Shown: positions 1 through 6,136 of the stretch, one piece after another
Layout: each line of letters opens with the position of its first letter
Position numbering within the stretch: position 1 is the first letter of the stretch
Assembly: GCA_947304475.1 (NCBI GenBank)
Contig: CAMZBE010000013.1
Location: 1-11,472 of the forward strand
Source: an uncultured Clostridia bacterium
GTDB lineage: Bacteria > Bacillota > Clostridia > Oscillospirales > CAG-272
DNA length: 11,472 nucleotides
Direction: 5' to 3'
The notes under the pieces: model-generated
What the model saw: the letters and a program-made list of their open reading frames with translations, nothing else
What the model was told of the DNA's origin: nothing
The model's database searches: none
Made by a program: the position numbers and the translations under genes

Positions 1-580
1 CGCGCCGGATCTCTTCGATGCGGGCGATATCGAGTTTCGGGGGTTTCTTATACCGTCCGTGCGCCGTCCCGACCGCCACGGCAAGGCAGGCGACGCCGGT
101 CTTTTCGATAAAGGTCTTCGCGTCTTCGGGCGTGGTGAACTCGTCATGGTCTTGATCGCTCGTCGTGCCGACGTGCCCGAGTTCCCCCTCGACCTGTACG
201 TCGAGATACGCGCAGGTCTCGACCACCCGGCGCGTCAGGGCGATATTCTCTTCAAACGGGAGCGTCGAGCCGTCGAGCATGATCCCGGTCGCGCCGTAGC
301 GGAGCGAACGGGTGGTCTCGAGTTCCGACGGTCCGTGATCGAGATGGAAGCAGACCGGAACCGTCGCTTTCTTCGCCGCCGCGAGGATCACCGGGGACAG
401 GTAGTACCCCGTCTCCTCCTTCATCAAGCGCGGGTAGACCTGCAGGATCACCGGTGCGCGCAACTCTTCCGCCGCCTTGACGGCGCCCATCACGGTCTCC
501 ATATTGTAGACGTTGAACGCCGGGATCGCGTACCCGCCCGCCTCGGCGAGCGACAGTACGGTTTTCAGGTTTACAAGCAT
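1..580 (-). CDS. Class II (zinc-dependent) ketose-bisphosphate aldolase, partial (C-terminus beyond left edge)
   Basis: The first 193 residues of a fructose/tagatose-bisphosphate-type class II aldolase are present; the family is usually about 280-310 aa, so roughly a third is missing off the left edge. Such enzymes reversibly cleave a ketose 1,6-bisphosphate (or a related phosphosugar) to DHAP and an aldehyde in the cytosol. Visible signatures are the N-terminal YAIPAFNVYN strand, HLDHG at residues 79-83 with the catalytic Asp81 and zinc ligand His82, the VEGELGHVG strand at 130-138 (Glu131/Glu133), and GTAHGRYK at 171-178 with zinc ligand His174. The third zinc His lies outside the window. 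The ATG overlaps the stop of the upstream Fe-S gene by 10 bp, so the two are translationally coupled in one operon. The sequence resembles the KbaY/GatY/FbaA group, but substrate specificity cannot be assigned. Sulfosugar-phosphate aldolases of the same fold are another possibility. Confidence 0.93.
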   Translation of the reverse strand, partial: MLVNLKTVLSLAEAGGYAIPAFNVYNMETVMGAVKAAEELRAPVILQVYPRLMKEETGYYLSPVILAAAKKATVPVCFHLDHGPSELETTRSLRYGATGIMLDGSTLPFEENIALTRRVVETCAYLDVQVEGELGHVGTTSDQDHDEFTTPEDAKTFIEKTGVACLAVAVGTAHGRYKKPPKLDIARIEEIRR

Positions 581-1653
581 TTCGCGACCGCCTCCTCTAC
601 CGTCAGGACGGTCATGCCGTCCGGCTCGGTCGCCTTCAGCATCGCGTATTCGGCGGGGCTCTCGGTCACCACGGTCTTCGCCCCGACGTTCTTCGCGTTG
701 GTCCAGCGGTCGGACGCCACGCGAAGCATGACGAGCGGCATATACTCGTTCATGATGAGATTGCCCGCCAGCATGGTGTCGCGGCGGTTGCAGAGCATCT
801 CCGAAACCTCCCCGATACGGGCAAGGATCGCGCGGATCGGCTCGGTCTCCTCAAGATCGCGCGCAAGGATCGCGCTGTCCTGCGGGGTAAAGACGAGATC
901 GCTCTTTTTGACCTTCTTGTCTTTCAGCAGGTCGGCAAGGAAGGCGGTGAAGGTCAGAACTTCTGCTTTGACGTCGACGCCCCACTCCTTGTATTCCCGC
1001 CGGAAGATCTTCGCGTCCGCGGGATCGTAGCAGATCACCTTTTTATACCCGTTCAGAACCTTGGCGCACTTCTCCGCCGCCGCCTTGGTCTCCGCCGCCG
1101 CACCGACGAGAAAGTCCAGACCGTAGGCGCTGTCGGGTTCGTTTTCGAGCACCGCGAAGTCGACGCCGAGCGCGAGAAGCAGATCGATCGCCTCCACGGC
1201 GTTTGCGGACGTCTTAAAGCGGGCGTCGGCGCCGAGGAAGAACAGGGTATCGCTCTTTTTCAGCCCCTTGATCTTCGCCGTGAGTTTATCGTCCGGCGTC
1301 GCGCCGTAGACGTTCCCGGTTTCGAGCGCGGCGGTCACCATCTTGAGAACGTAGGGCGGAAGTTTGCCGTCCAGCGCCGCCACGAGCCGCGCCTCTTTGG
1401 TGAACGCAACGGGATCCCACCCGGTCACGCACTCCTTGACGCACGCGCCGCAGAGCGCGCATTCGTAGACGTTGTTGATGATGTCCTCGGAATACGCAAC
1501 CGCCTCTCTCGCCACGAGCGAAAGCCCCAGCGCACGGGCGCGGGCGGTATTCCTTTCCTGCCCCGTCGCGTTCCCGATCGGACAGATATGCCTGCACATC
1601 CAGCAGAAGCGGCAGGCGTCCATATGTTCCTGACTTTTCTTCGTGAATTTCAC
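571..1653 (-). CDS. (Fe-S)-binding oxidoreductase subunit, GlcF/LutA/GlpC-like, with cysteine-depleted CCG domains
   Basis: A 360-aa protein, probably the electron-transfer partner of the FAD oxidase encoded immediately upstream. The N-terminus has two complete ferredoxin-type [4Fe-4S] motifs: Cys14-Cys17-Cys20-Cys24-Pro and Cys65-Cys68-Cys71-Cys75. In GlcF, LutA, GlpC and HdrB-like proteins these are followed by two CCG domains whose cysteines bind a further cluster or contribute to catalysis. Here the outline of that region is recognisable, but the Cys positions are replaced: TPQDSAIL stands where HDPC is expected, DTMLAGN where CCGAGG is expected, and TESPAEY where TxCPxC is expected. Translation most likely starts at GTG (1651-1653), because AGGGGG sits 8 nt upstream and the reading frame begins 13 nt after the oxidase stop. 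The gene ends inside the start of the aldolase gene. The physiological electron acceptor (quinone, flavoprotein or other) is unknown. Confidence 0.9.
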   Translation of the reverse strand: MKFTKKSQEHMDACRFCWMCRHICPIGNATGQERNTARARALGLSLVAREAVAYSEDIINNVYECALCGACVKECVTGWDPVAFTKEARLVAALDGKLPPYVLKMVTAALETGNVYGATPDDKLTAKIKGLKKSDTLFFLGADARFKTSANAVEAIDLLLALGVDFAVLENEPDSAYGLDFLVGAAAETKAAAEKCAKVLNGYKKVICYDPADAKIFRREYKEWGVDVKAEVLTFTAFLADLLKDKKVKKSDLVFTPQDSAILARDLEETEPIRAILARIGEVSEMLCNRRDTMLAGNLIMNEYMPLVMLRVASDRWTNAKNVGAKTVVTESPAEYAMLKATEPDGMTVLTVEEAVAKCL

Positions 1654-1666
1654 CGTGATCGCCCCC

Positions 1667-3091
1667 TTACAGTCCCAGTTTGAAGGGATTCATGATCCCG
1701 TTCGGATCGAGCGACTTCTTGATTCCCTCGAAGACCTGCATCGCGGGACCGTACTGTTCCTTCATCAGGCGTCCGAGTTTGATGCCGACGCCGTGATGGT
1801 CGTTCACCACGCCGCCGTTTTTGAGCGCCGTCCGGACGCCGCAGTTCCAGATCGCCTGGTGGAGACGGAACGCCTCGTGCGGATCCTGCGGCACGTCCTT
1901 GCCGTCGACGATGAAGCGGTCGTAGATCATGCAGCCCCACTCGTACCAGTGCGAGAAATGGGCGATGAACTTCGCCTGCGGGAAGTTGGTTTCGATCGCC
2001 TTTTTCATCTCCCAGTAGATCTTTTCGATCTTGTCGTAGGGGGCGATCGTGTCCATCGTGCCGAAGCACTGCGGAATATCCATCATGTGTCCGGGATAGA
2101 AGAAGGTGATCTTCTCTTTCCACCATTTTTCGCCGTACTCCGAACCGAGGTCCTCCGCGCCGTATTTACCGAAGGTCGAGAGCAGAATCTTCTCTTCGAG
2201 ATCGACCATCTCGGACACGCCCTCGATCGCGACGTTCATGAACGCGCCCTTCTTTTCGACGCCGACGATCTTCTTGATGAGCGACGCGGTCTCCGCCTCG
2301 TCGTAGAGACGCATGACCGAGGGTTTGAACTTCTGGAGCAGTTCGCGCCCCGCGCTGAACGCGTCGGTCATGTTATGGAACAGGAAGCCGCGGAAGCGCC
2401 GCGCCTCGGGCTGTTCGTAAATGCGCATCTGCGCCCGCGTGATGACGCCGAGCGTCCCTTCCGATCCGATGAAGATCTGGTTCAGGTCGGGGCCCGCCGC
2501 GTGCTTGGGCGCGGGAGAGGTCTCGATGATCGTCCCGTTCGGAAGCACGACCTCCATCTGCAGGACCATATCGTCGATCTTGCCGTATTTGGTCGAAGAA
2601 ACGCCGATCCCGCGGTGCGCCAGAAACCCGCCTACCGTCGAACAGGTGAGCGAGGACGGATAGTGCATGGTCGCGTAGCCGCGCTCGTTCGCCGCCCATT
2701 CGAGGTGTTTGTAGATGGTGCCGGTTCCGCACTCGATGTACATTCCGCGTTCGTTGAAGTCGGTGATCGCGTTCATACGCTTGGTATCCAGCACGATCCC
2801 GCCCGAGACCGGGATCGCCCCGCCCTGCGTTCCGCCGCCGCCGCCCCACGTCGTCACGGGGATTTTGTAGTAGTTGGCGATCTTCAATACCGCCGCCGTC
2901 TCCTTCGCGTCCTTCGGCGCGACGATGAAGTCGCCCTCCGGCATCCGGAGCCCGCGGTCCGCCCACATACGCGACAGCCAGAAGTAGTCGACGCTGTGCG
3001 TGATCTTGTCGATCGTGCGCGTGGAGCAATTCTCCCGCCCGACCGCGTCTTCCAACTCGGTCGCGATCACGTCAAACAAAAAATCGTTCAT
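1667..3091 (-). CDS. FAD-binding oxidase (PCMH/VAO fold), alkyl-DHAP-synthase-like branch
   Basis: A 474-aa flavoprotein of the vanillyl-alcohol-oxidase superfamily, first gene of the minus-strand operon. The PCMH-type FAD-binding domain spans about residues 50-230. Its pyrophosphate loop is Gly-rich (GGGGGTQGG at 83-91), followed by IPVSGGIVLD, and further on there is GSEGTLGVIT. The C-terminal FAD-linked oxidase domain ends in the canonical LDPNGIMNP (461-469). The segment HFSHWYEWGCMIYDRF and then GGVVNDHHGVG, with His432-His433, closely parallels the catalytic region of alkyldihydroxyacetonephosphate synthase (AGPS), where a His cluster is required. However, AGPS acts without an Fe-S partner, whereas here the next gene encodes one, as in glycolate, lactate and glycerol-3-phosphate oxidase complexes. 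A redox reaction on a hydroxy-acid, polyol or phosphosugar is therefore inferred; the substrate is unknown. The ATG is preceded by a strong GGAGAG ribosome binding site. Confidence 0.92.
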   Translation of the reverse strand: MNDFLFDVIATELEDAVGRENCSTRTIDKITHSVDYFWLSRMWADRGLRMPEGDFIVAPKDAKETAAVLKIANYYKIPVTTWGGGGGTQGGAIPVSGGIVLDTKRMNAITDFNERGMYIECGTGTIYKHLEWAANERGYATMHYPSSLTCSTVGGFLAHRGIGVSSTKYGKIDDMVLQMEVVLPNGTIIETSPAPKHAAGPDLNQIFIGSEGTLGVITRAQMRIYEQPEARRFRGFLFHNMTDAFSAGRELLQKFKPSVMRLYDEAETASLIKKIVGVEKKGAFMNVAIEGVSEMVDLEEKILLSTFGKYGAEDLGSEYGEKWWKEKITFFYPGHMMDIPQCFGTMDTIAPYDKIEKIYWEMKKAIETNFPQAKFIAHFSHWYEWGCMIYDRFIVDGKDVPQDPHEAFRLHQAIWNCGVRTALKNGGVVNDHHGVGIKLGRLMKEQYGPAMQVFEGIKKSLDPNGIMNPFKLGL

Positions 3092-3103
3092 CTTCTCTCC
3101 TTA
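3092..3103 (-). promoter_or_regulatory. Ribosome binding site of the FAD oxidase gene
   Basis: Read on the minus strand, AAGGAGAGAAG directly precedes the ATG at 3091. This is a near-consensus Shine-Dalgarno with short spacing and supports this start for the first gene of the operon. Confidence 0.75.
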
Positions 3104-3127
3104 ATTTTATGCGAAAACCCGGTTTGG

Positions 3128-3142
3128 TGAAAATTATTTTCG
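3128..3142. promoter_or_regulatory. Predicted operator O2 for the RpiR-type regulator
   Basis: TGAAA-N5-TTTCG; its core, GAAAAT-T-ATTTTC (3129-3141), is a perfect 13-bp palindrome. It has the same 5-5-5 layout as the palindrome at 3191-3205 and lies just downstream of the predicted transcription start of the minus-strand operon (about 3148), where a bound repressor would block elongation or promoter clearance. The site is seen in the sequence; its binding by the adjacent regulator is inferred. Confidence 0.55.
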
Positions 3143-3154
3143 CAGGTTGATTTT

Positions 3155-3183
3155 ATTATATCACTTTCAGCGCGTGGTGTCAA
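3155..3183 (-). promoter_or_regulatory. Sigma-A promoter of the oxidase/Fe-S/aldolase operon
   Basis: On the minus strand, a perfect -35 TTGACA (3183-3178) is separated by exactly 17 bp from a perfect -10 TATAAT (3160-3155). The predicted start is near 3148, giving a 5' leader of about 57 nt before the oxidase ATG. A promoter this close to consensus suggests strong basal activity kept in check by a repressor. Confidence 0.85.
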
Positions 3184-3187
3184 CCAA

Positions 3188-3208
3188 AAATGAAACATTT
3201 TTTCATTT
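3188..3208. promoter_or_regulatory. Predicted operator O1 between the divergent -35 boxes
   Basis: A perfect inverted repeat, AAATGAAA-N5-TTTCATTT (arms 3188-3195 and 3201-3208), sits between the -35 boxes of the two divergent promoters and overlaps the plus-strand -35 by two bases. Its core, TGAAA-N5-TTTCA at 3191-3205, repeats in a close variant at 3128-3142. AT-rich palindromes of this kind are typical targets of HTH/SIS regulators. Binding here would occlude both promoters, making the regulator autoregulatory. Protein binding is inferred. Confidence 0.65.
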
Positions 3209-3235
3209 GACAAAACGCCGTTTCCAGTTTATAAT
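3207..3235 (+). promoter_or_regulatory. Sigma-A promoter of the rpiR-type regulator gene
   Basis: TTGACA (3207-3212), a 17-bp spacer and TATAAT (3230-3235) form a full-consensus sigma-A promoter. Transcription would start near 3242, leaving a leader of about 28 nt before the ATG at 3270. The -35 box is overlapped by the palindrome at 3188-3208. Confidence 0.87.
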
Positions 3236-3269
3236 AGAAAGTGGAAAAAACCAACGTGAGAGGGAAAAA

Positions 3270-4103
3270 ATGGATAAGATTTCGTTGAAGATCAAAATGC
3301 TCTACAACACGCTCGGCACGGCGGAAAAGAAGATCGCCGACTGGATTGCCGAGAACCCCGGAAAAATCATTTCACTCTCGATCGTGGAACTCGCCGAAAG
3401 GTGCAAATGCAGCGAGGCGACGATCGTGCGCTTCTCGAAAAAGGTCGGGGCGGAAGGATATCAGGGGCTGAAGATCGCCCTTGCGTCCGAAACCAGACCG
3501 ACGGTCAGCACGACCATCACGGCAAACGATACCGCAGGCGAGATGTTCGACAAGGTCTGCAACGAGATCTACTGCTCGCTCGAACTGACCAAGAAGGCGC
3601 TCGATCCCGCAAAACTCTCCGCCGTCGCATCCGCACTCTGCAACGCGCGGAAGATCGCCCTGTTCGGACTCGGGAACTCGGCGTCGGTCGCGCTCGACGC
3701 GAGCCACAAGTTCATCCGCGCCGGATTGAACGCGACGGCGTGCTCGGACAACCATATGCAGATGATCGTCGCGTCGCATCTGTCCGGGGGGGACGTCGCG
3801 ATCGGCGTGTCGCACTCGGGTTCGTCGAAAGATATCGTCGAGGCGCTGAAGGTCGCGAAGGAGCACGGCGCGACGACGGTCGCGATCACCAACGTCGGCA
3901 AGTCTCCGATCGACAAGGTCTCGGATTTCGTCCTGCATACCTCGTCGTCCGAAACCGAATATACCATCCTCGCCCTGAACTCGCGGATCGCGCAACTCGC
4001 GATCGTCGATACGCTCTACTACTACGTCGTTTTCAACCTTTCGGATATGGCGATCGACGCGATCAAAGAGACCGAGCGTTCGCTCCGGTCAAAAAAATAC
4101 TGA
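3270..4103 (+). CDS. RpiR/MurR-family transcriptional regulator (HTH plus SIS)
   Basis: A 277-aa cytosolic DNA-binding protein. Residues 1 to about 77 form the RpiR-type helix-turn-helix, seen in AEKKIADWIAENP, SIVELAERCKCSEATIVRFS and the closing GYQGLKIAL. Residues about 110-245 form a SIS domain (KIALFGLGNSASVALDASHKF, GVSHSGSSKDIVEAL, VAITNVGKSPIDKVSD). SIS domains bind phosphosugars, so the effector is probably a phosphorylated intermediate of the divergent pathway. The start at ATG 3270 is preferred over an in-frame upstream ATG at 3147: it has a GAGAGGG ribosome binding site 6-8 nt upstream, begins at the usual MDKI-like N-terminus, and the upstream start would precede the promoter. 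The gene is followed by its own terminator. Repressor rather than activator action is inferred from the operator positions. Confidence 0.94.
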   Translation: MDKISLKIKMLYNTLGTAEKKIADWIAENPGKIISLSIVELAERCKCSEATIVRFSKKVGAEGYQGLKIALASETRPTVSTTITANDTAGEMFDKVCNEIYCSLELTKKALDPAKLSAVASALCNARKIALFGLGNSASVALDASHKFIRAGLNATACSDNHMQMIVASHLSGGDVAIGVSHSGSSKDIVEALKVAKEHGATTVAITNVGKSPIDKVSDFVLHTSSSETEYTILALNSRIAQLAIVDTLYYYVVFNLSDMAIDAIKETERSLRSKKY

Positions 4104-4206
4104 TCCTTCCCTTCGGGGATCCGGGACGCCGGCGGCGTCCCTTTTTCTTTGTCGGTCGCTCCCCCCGACCGTTCCGGAAACCCCGTTTTTTGTTTAACTA
4201 TTCTAC
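4091..4206 (-). ncRNA. Candidate short antisense RNA overlapping the rpiR 3' end
   Basis: An extended -10 promoter on the minus strand (4213-4241) would start an RNA near 4206. The roughly 110-nt product would contain a six-bp hairpin (CGGTCG/CGACCG, 4153-4171), the inverted repeat at 4123-4141, and an imperfect GATCC/GGATC stem (about 4103-4123) followed 4 nt later by seven U (4097-4091), which could end it. It carries no convincing ORF and would overlap the last codons of the rpiR-type gene. This is speculative: part of the structure is simply the rpiR terminator read backwards. Confidence 0.25.
4123..4150 (+). terminator. Rho-independent terminator of the rpiR-type gene
   Basis: GGGACGCC-GGC-GGCGTCCC forms an eight-bp perfect GC-rich stem (4123-4141) and is followed by TTTTTCTTT (4142-4150). 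It begins 20 nt after the regulator's stop codon. Confidence 0.9.
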
Positions 4207-4212
4207 GTTTTT

Positions 4213-4241
4213 ATTATACCATATAACAGATCAAAAAGCAA
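4213..4241 (-). promoter_or_regulatory. Putative extended -10 promoter directed toward rpiR (antisense)
   Basis: On the minus strand, TTGCTT (4241-4236), a 17-bp spacer and TATAAT (4218-4213) with an extended -10 TGG just upstream of the hexamer. It lies in a local AT-rich island in otherwise GC-rich DNA and points away from the lipoprotein gene. No coding region lies downstream in that direction, so it either drives a small RNA or is fortuitous. Confidence 0.4.
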
Positions 4242-4255
4242 TTTCGGATTTCAAC

Positions 4256-4291
4256 TTGACAGAATAATCCCATTTGACAGAATCGTCCCGT
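4256..4291. repeat. Two-copy 18-bp tandem direct repeat
   Basis: TTGACAGAAT-N2-TCCC-N-T occurs twice head to tail (4256-4273 and 4274-4291), with 15 of 18 positions identical. Each copy contains a TTGACA hexamer, but no suitable -10 box lies about 17 bp downstream of either. It could be a regulator-binding direct repeat or a decayed promoter. The rest of the stretch from about 4242 to 4440 shows nothing that can be named. Confidence 0.5.
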
Positions 4292-4440
4292 TTTTCCGTT
4301 TTGAACAGGACGCGCAACCCGCGGGCTGTCCGGGAATCCGACCGCGTCCCGTTGTCGCGAGAAAAAGCAATGTGAAACGCCCGTCCCGCACCCCTTCCGT
4401 CCAAGTCAATTCCGCGCAAGTTTTTGGGCAATCGTATCTA

Positions 4441-4470
4441 TTGTGAACGGCGGGAGCGATATGGTAAAAT
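4441..4470 (+). promoter_or_regulatory. Probable sigma-A promoter of the lipoprotein gene
   Basis: TTGTGA (4441-4446), an 18-bp spacer and TAAAAT (4465-4470), with an extended -10 TGG immediately before the -10 hexamer. The predicted leader of about 85 nt is GC-rich, with a small CCCGG/CCGGG hairpin near 4495-4508. It ends in AAAGGA (4546-4551), the ribosome binding site nine nt before the ATG at 4561. Confidence 0.6.
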
Positions 4471-4560
4471 GAAATTGACTGCAATGGAAGACGTCCCGGT
4501 CCGCCGGGCGAACCGAGACGATCCGACAACGTGCCGAATAAACAGAAAGGAAAATCAGCC

Positions 4561-6090
4561 ATGAAGAAACTGTACCTTTCCCTCGCTTTCATTCTGTGTC
4601 TTGCCCTCTGCGTTTTCGCGTTCGCGTCCTGCAAGAAGGACAAAACCGAAGCCACGACGGCGGGTGACACCGCCCCCGCGACGACCGTCCCCGCGACGAC
4701 CGCCGCGCCGACCGAGCACGTCCACGTGCCCGAAGACGATTTCACCGTTCTCACCCCTGCGACCTGCACCGAGGATGGGTTGAAGGGGTACTACTGCTCG
4801 ATCTGCCGTGAGATCATTCCCGGCTCGACCGAAACGATCCCAGCGACGGGACACGTCCCGGCGACCGAATACACGGTCGACCGTGAGGAGACCTGCAGCG
4901 CCGACGGATCCAAGTCCTATCACTGCACCGTCTGCCAAAAGATCGTCGAGGAAACCGTGGTCCCGATCCCCTCGGATCCCGCCAAGCACGTCGTGGAATG
5001 GACCGTAAAGGAACCCCACCTGCTCGACAAGAACGGTCACAGAAGCGGCACCTGCTCGCTCTGCAATACCCCTCTCGAAGAGGATTTCGCGTGGGAACCC
5101 ACGATCTTTAACTCCAAGACCGCCGAGAAGGTCTCGAACGGTGATCCCAATTTCGGCACCGGTTCGTATTACCTCTCCAAAGAAGTGCAGGAAATCTTGG
5201 GCGGCAAGCACTTCTATCCGACCGACGACAACCCCGACGGCTACGACCTCTGGTTCGAGTATTCGCTTCTCTGGAACGAGACGCTTGCCAACTACGACGG
5301 GCGGCTCTACGATCCCGTCGCCAAAAAATTCGACGACAATCAGCAATCGGTGATCGCGCTGGTCTCCTTCCGGAAAAAGAACGGCGACCAGGGTACTTTC
5401 AAGGATCTGTACCGCCTCTACACCCGCGACAACGCCTCGGTCGACTGCCCGTACGCCGGCAGTTTCAACTTCATGACCTACCGTCCGGGTATGGAACCCG
5501 CCGACAGTTGCGTCTACGATCTCGGGGCAGGTCAGACCTACAAGGGATATCTTGACGATCCCGTGACCGCCGCTTCGTTCCCGACGATCGGGGAATACGG
5601 CTGGCACCGTATCGGTTTCCGCTTCCATCAAGAGACGCTGGTCGATCACGTGCAGAAGTATCAAAAAGCAAACTCGACCCGCGCTGACTCCGATATCGTC
5701 CAGAACGGCTGGTCCGAACTCTATATCGACGGCGTCCGCGTCTGGAAAGTGGAGACCAGTATGCAGGGAACGTGGAGCAATAACGAATGGGCAGAACGGT
5801 GGCACGGTCTGCGCATCAACGGCATTTCGCTCTACGACGCGAAAAACGATCCGGATGATCCGGAAAAGATCGTGTATTCCGATAACAAGAATCTGATCGT
5901 TGAGATGAAACTGCAGAACGTCTTCACCTGCGCAAACGCGGTGATCGTCGTGACCGACGACGCGCACTGGACCTGCGGGACCGGCTTCGTCCGCAACGTC
6001 GAACCCGACCCGTCTCCGGTCGCAGATACCCTTCAGATCGCCGACGGCGTGACCGTCCCCGCGACCGTTTACTTCAAACTCGCCGACTGA
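4561..6090 (+). CDS. Surface lipoprotein with Cys-rich modules and a LamG-like C-terminal region
   Basis: A 509-aa predicted lipoprotein of unknown function. Residues 1-23 are a signal sequence ending in FASC, with Cys24 the lipidated residue. A Thr/Ala/Pro linker (about 29-51) follows. Next come Cys-rich modules of the pattern C-x9-C-x2-C-x15/17-H: Cys69/79/82/His98, then Cys112/122/125/His143. A third module keeps Cys165/168 but has Leu155 where the first Cys should be. Similar TCTEDG...CSVC...ATGH repeats are common in surface proteins of gut Clostridia, where they probably bind metal or form a rigid stalk. The C-terminal 330 residues are rich in aromatic residues and predicted strands. 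GWHRIGFRF and LYIDGVRVWKV resemble the core strands of LamG/concanavalin-A-like domains, suggesting glycan or ligand binding. The start at 4561 is chosen over an in-frame ATG at 4531 because AAAGGA and the signal peptide fit it. It is monocistronic, ending at a terminator. Confidence 0.85.
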   Translation: MKKLYLSLAFILCLALCVFAFASCKKDKTEATTAGDTAPATTVPATTAAPTEHVHVPEDDFTVLTPATCTEDGLKGYYCSICREIIPGSTETIPATGHVPATEYTVDREETCSADGSKSYHCTVCQKIVEETVVPIPSDPAKHVVEWTVKEPHLLDKNGHRSGTCSLCNTPLEEDFAWEPTIFNSKTAEKVSNGDPNFGTGSYYLSKEVQEILGGKHFYPTDDNPDGYDLWFEYSLLWNETLANYDGRLYDPVAKKFDDNQQSVIALVSFRKKNGDQGTFKDLYRLYTRDNASVDCPYAGSFNFMTYRPGMEPADSCVYDLGAGQTYKGYLDDPVTAASFPTIGEYGWHRIGFRFHQETLVDHVQKYQKANSTRADSDIVQNGWSELYIDGVRVWKVETSMQGTWSNNEWAERWHGLRINGISLYDAKNDPDDPEKIVYSDNKNLIVEMKLQNVFTCANAVIVVTDDAHWTCGTGFVRNVEPDPSPVADTLQIADGVTVPATVYFKLAD

Positions 6091-6102
6091 CGAAAAACAA
6101 CC

Positions 6103-6136
6103 GAAAAGCGCCCGCTGCGGGCGCTTTTCTTTTTTT
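6103..6136. terminator. Bidirectional terminator between the lipoprotein gene and sigG
   Basis: A perfect 27-nt inverted repeat (arms 6103-6115 and 6117-6129 around T6116) with a GC-rich core is flanked by T7 on the right (6130-6136). Its own AAAA/TTTT stem ends give a weaker U tract when read from the other side. It terminates the lipoprotein transcript and probably also that of sigG, whose stop codon (6136-6138) abuts it. Confidence 0.92.

Noticed and set aside
59..1030. Plus-strand open frame opposite the aldolase and Fe-S genes
   Set aside because: It spans two conserved minus-strand genes and its translation is compositionally biased without motifs.
1643..3130. Long plus-strand open frame opposite the FAD oxidase gene
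   Set aside because: It is an antisense shadow produced by GC-rich codon use: Arg/Asp/Val/His-heavy with no recognisable motif, and it covers a clearly conserved flavoprotein on the other strand.
3147..3269. Upstream in-frame start extending the rpiR-type regulator by 41 residues
   Set aside because: The extension would begin before the promoter that transcribes the gene and includes non-conserved sequence. The ATG at 3270 has a proper ribosome binding site.
4675..4702. Direct repeat CCCGCGACGACCG in the lipoprotein gene
   Set aside because: A 15-bp period of Pro-Ala-Thr-Thr codons in the linker explains it. It is coding low-complexity sequence, not a separate element.
4555..5967. Long minus-strand open frame opposite the lipoprotein gene
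   Set aside because: The plus strand has signal peptide, lipobox, Cys modules, promoter, ribosome binding site and terminator. The minus frame has none of these.
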